Assembly (NCBI GenBank): GCA_029261795.1
Contig: JAJDAP010000118.1
Span: 62,001 to 126,000 of the forward strand
DNA length: 64,000 nucleotides
Direction of reading: 5' to 3'
Source: Deltaproteobacteria bacterium
GTDB taxonomy: Bacteria; Myxococcota_A; UBA9160; UBA6930
In this document: positions 61,493-64,000 of the stretch, one piece after another
Numbering within the stretch: position 1 is the first letter of the stretch
Layout of the letters: every line of letters starts with the position of its first letter
Notes under the pieces: model-generated
The model's input: the letters and a program-made list of their open reading frames with translations, nothing else
Database searches by the model: none
What the model was told of the DNA's origin: nothing
Program-made: the position numbers and the translations under genes

Positions 61493-64000
61493 AGATCGCC
61501 GACGTTTCGATCGACCGACCCGTCTTCGCCGGGATGGTCGTGGTCTCGCTCGTGGTCCTCGGCCTGGTGTCGCTCTCGAGAACCGAACTGCGCCTCGAGC
61601 CGGAGATCGATTTCCCCTACGCGTTCGTCGTCACCGAACTTCGTGGGGCATCGCCGGAAACCGTCGAGCGCGAAGTCACGGACATCCTCGAAGAGGCGCT
61701 GAACCCGATCGAGGGCATCAAGAGCCTGTCCTCGACTTCGTCCCAGGGCCTGTCACGGGTCTTCATCGAATTCGGGATCGAGTACGACGTCGACGTGAAG
61801 GCCCAGGAAGTGCGCGACAAGGTCGCCCTGGCGCGGCCGGAGCTTCCACTCGATGTCGAAGCTCCAGTCGTCCAGAAGTTCGATTTCGATTCGATCGGAT
61901 TCATGACGATCGTGTTGGGCGGAAACCTCGGGCCCAAGGAAATGGCGGACTTCGCCGAGCATGAAGTCAAGGAGCGGCTCGAGCGAATCCCCGGCGTTGG
62001 CGGTGTCGCCATCGAAGGCGCCCGCGAACGCGAGGTGCGGATCTGGCTCGATCCCTTGCGACTGACCGGTTATGGCCTCTCGATCGACGATGTCGCCGGG
62101 ACGCTCCGGATCGAGAACGCCGAGTTCGCGAGCGGACGGCTGGAAGGCGCCGAGCAGGAGTGGTCGGTCACGACCCAGGGCAAGGCGAAGACGGTCGGCG
62201 AATTCGGCGAGATGATCGTGGCCCAACGGGAAGGCCGTGTGATCCGGCTCAACGATGTCGCCGTCGTGGAAGACGGCCTGGCTGAGCGGAAGACCGTGGC
62301 ACGGCTGAATGGCAAGCCCGGCGTCGCCCTCGAGATCGTGCAGCAGAGTGGCAGCGACCTGGTCGCGGCGACCCGACTGATCCGCAAGGAACTGATCGCC
62401 ATTGAAGCCCTGGCACCGCCCGGCATCGAAATGACGATTGCCAGGGATTACGCCCGCATCATCGAAGACCAGGTCTCGACCGTTCTCTTCGACATGGTGT
62501 TGGCGGCATGTCTCGTCTTCGTGGTGGTGCTGATCTTCCTGCGCAACTACCGCTCGACCCTGATCGCGTCGCTCGCCATTCCCACCAGCGTCATCTCGAC
62601 CTTCACGTTCCTCTACTGGCTCGACATCTCGCTGAACAACATGACCTTGATGGCACTCTCCCTCGCCGTCGGACTCGTCATCGACGATGCCATCGTCGTG
62701 CTCGAGGGTATCTTCCGGAAAGTCGAGCAGGGCCACGACAGCGTCGAAGCCGCCCGGCTCGGTTCGAGCGAGGTCGGCCTGGCGGTACTCTCGACGACGG
62801 CCGCTGTCTGCGCCGTGTTCGTTCCGATCCGTTTCATGACGAGCACGATGGGCCGCTACTTCTACGAGTTCGGTGTGACGGTGACGGCCGCCGTCGGCGT
62901 TTCGATGATCGTGGCCTTCACGCTCACGCCGATGCTCGCGAGCAAGTACTTGCGGCAGACGCCGAAGGAAGGCGCCTTCTTCGAATTCTGCGAGCGAGCT
63001 CTTCGCTGGCTGGAGAGCCACTACGCGGGGCTGCTCGAAGCTTCCCTACGCCGGCGCCGCATCACAGTGGTCGTCACCCTGGCCGTGGTATTCGGCGGTT
63101 GCTGGGTGCAGACGACCCTGCCCGTCGACTACTTCACCCAGGACGATCTCAGTGAAGCGCGCGTCTCGATCGACCTGCCGGTAGGGACGCCACTCGCGAT
63201 CACGGATCGCGTGATGCGTTCGATCGAAGAGGCGGTGAGCGAGCACGAATACGTGCGCGGCGTCTTCGCCTCGGCTGGCAGTGTCCAACAACACGAACCC
63301 AACGAAGCCAAGATCGACGTCCTGCTGATTCCCAAGGACCAGCGTGCGCGACCGATCGACGACACCTTCGCCGAGCTGCGTGTCATCGCCGAGCAGGCGG
63401 CCTCGGAAGTCGAGAACCTCTCGGTCGGCCACCCGAGTTATGCGAGTTCGTCCGGCGACGAGATGGTCGATCTCGAATACGACCTGCGCGGCCCGAACCT
63501 GGAGCAGCTCGCCACGTTCGCATCACAACTGACGGCGCGCATGCGCGCGCATCCGGGCTTCACGGACGTCAGCACTTCCCACGAAACCGGTCGACCGCAG
63601 ATCACCCTCGACGTCGACCGTGGACGCGCCGCCGAACTCGGCATCTCGGCGACCTCGCTGGGGCGCACGCTTCGCACGTTGTTGGCGGGCGAGAAGGTCG
63701 GCTCCTTCGAAGACATGGGCCACCGCTACGATGTCCGCGTCCAGGTACTCCCCGAATACCGCGACGACCCCTCCAAGCTCGACCTGATCCGGGTGCGCTC
63801 GATTCGCGGCGAGCTGGTGCCCATCACGAACGCGGCGCACATCCGCAGTGAGGATGGACCTGTCGAGATCCGCCGTAGCCAGCGCTCCCGCGTGATCGAG
63901 GTTCGCGCGAACACCCAGGGCGAGCTCTCCCTCGAACAAGCTGAACAAGCGGTCGAAGCCTGGGGGCGGGAACTTGGCATCACCGCACCGAACGCCCTGG
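61489..64000 (+). CDS. RND efflux transporter permease, N-terminal part
   Basis: Open from the ATG (overlapping the MFP stop) to the right edge, 837 codons of the usual about 1,030. It begins MKIADVSIDRPVFAGMVVV, then the pore domain GASPETVEREVTDILEEALN and the first six-helix set with the proton-relay Asp pair in VGLVIDDAIVV. It continues into the second half (TVVVTLAVVFGGCW). It belongs to the AcrB/MexB-like family that exports drugs, solvents or other toxins from the inner membrane and periplasm. The C-terminal helices lie beyond the window. Confidence 0.96.
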   Translation, partial: MKIADVSIDRPVFAGMVVVSLVVLGLVSLSRTELRLEPEIDFPYAFVVTELRGASPETVEREVTDILEEALNPIEGIKSLSSTSSQGLSRVFIEFGIEYDVDVKAQEVRDKVALARPELPLDVEAPVVQKFDFDSIGFMTIVLGGNLGPKEMADFAEHEVKERLERIPGVGGVAIEGAREREVRIWLDPLRLTGYGLSIDDVAGTLRIENAEFASGRLEGAEQEWSVTTQGKAKTVGEFGEMIVAQREGRVIRLNDVAVVEDGLAERKTVARLNGKPGVALEIVQQSGSDLVAATRLIRKELIAIEALAPPGIEMTIARDYARIIEDQVSTVLFDMVLAACLVFVVVLIFLRNYRSTLIASLAIPTSVISTFTFLYWLDISLNNMTLMALSLAVGLVIDDAIVVLEGIFRKVEQGHDSVEAARLGSSEVGLAVLSTTAAVCAVFVPIRFMTSTMGRYFYEFGVTVTAAVGVSMIVAFTLTPMLASKYLRQTPKEGAFFEFCERALRWLESHYAGLLEASLRRRRITVVVTLAVVFGGCWVQTTLPVDYFTQDDLSEARVSIDLPVGTPLAITDRVMRSIEEAVSEHEYVRGVFASAGSVQQHEPNEAKIDVLLIPKDQRARPIDDTFAELRVIAEQAASEVENLSVGHPSYASSSGDEMVDLEYDLRGPNLEQLATFASQLTARMRAHPGFTDVSTSHETGRPQITLDVDRGRAAELGISATSLGRTLRTLLAGEKVGSFEDMGHRYDVRVQVLPEYRDDPSKLDLIRVRSIRGELVPITNAAHIRSEDGPVEIRRSQRSRVIEVRANTQGELSLEQAEQAVEAWGRELGITAPNAL

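Noticed and set aside
61753-63021. 422-codon minus-strand frame inside the RND gene
   Set aside because: His/Asp-rich antisense shadow of a clearly coding RND permease.

Overview
The window is a high-GC, densely packed, Gram-negative chromosome segment. An outer membrane is implied by a TonB-dependent receptor, an RND efflux system, several lipoproteins and two proteins with PEP-CTERM-type sorting tails. The gene mix (two acyl-CoA/acetyl-CoA synthetases, VOC proteins, an LLM flavin monooxygenase, an amidohydrolase, an aromatic-degradation operon, PEP-CTERM proteins, many GTG/TTG starts) suggests an environmental proteobacterium or a deltaproteobacterial/myxococcotal relative. This is inference; there is no rRNA or marker gene to settle it. 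I see no tRNA, rRNA, CRISPR array or defence system.

Layout. 1-6.4 kb: the 3' end of fdhD, a tight minus-strand trio (two PepSY membrane proteins and a PHP-type metallohydrolase), a PEP-CTERM pentapeptide-repeat protein and a YdeP/FdhF-like molybdopterin oxidoreductase. 6.5-8.7 kb: mscL and mscS converge on a terminator, followed by a cation-diffusion-facilitator gene broken by an internal deletion. 8.7-16.6 kb: small housekeeping and envelope genes, including a lipoprotein-like hydrolase, a thioredoxin-fold protein, an NAD(P)-binding protein coupled to a membrane protein, a CDP-alcohol phosphatidyltransferase, a cytochrome c lipoprotein, a PuuD-like membrane protein and a stand-alone 5'-3' exonuclease. 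16.6-22.3 kb: a second PEP-CTERM protein, proS, an iclR-ilvE coupled pair and RNase D.

22.9-34 kb: a TonB-dependent receptor overlapping a lipoprotein gene, pepP, acs, a complete ISNCY-like insertion sequence with inverted repeats and target duplication, a MOSC protein and an amidohydrolase. 34.2-39.1 kb: a compact TetR-controlled operon (FAH hydrolase, MhpA-like hydroxylase, VOC ring-cleavage dioxygenase, GST) behind two copies of a 14-bp palindrome. This is the best candidate for an uncharacterised pathway, probably hydroxylation, ring cleavage, isomerisation and hydrolysis of an aromatic compound. It ends at an 85-nt near-perfect hairpin.

39.2-50.4 kb: acyl-CoA synthetase, a vWA protein, an Hsp70-like protein, a DUF4919 lipoprotein, an internally shortened GNAT gene, a phosphatase, and a plus-strand run of M23 peptidase, sfsA, mutY, smr and aroC, mostly joined by 4-nt overlaps. 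50.4-64 kb: VOC and LLM genes, a zinc dehydrogenase, a PLP-dependent desulfhydrase-like enzyme, a CinA-like protein, a ferredoxin plus CbiX pair, an MFS transporter, and a TetR-MFP-RND efflux operon running off the right edge. A 34-bp dispersed repeat sits in two convergent gaps (43.9 and 50.4 kb).
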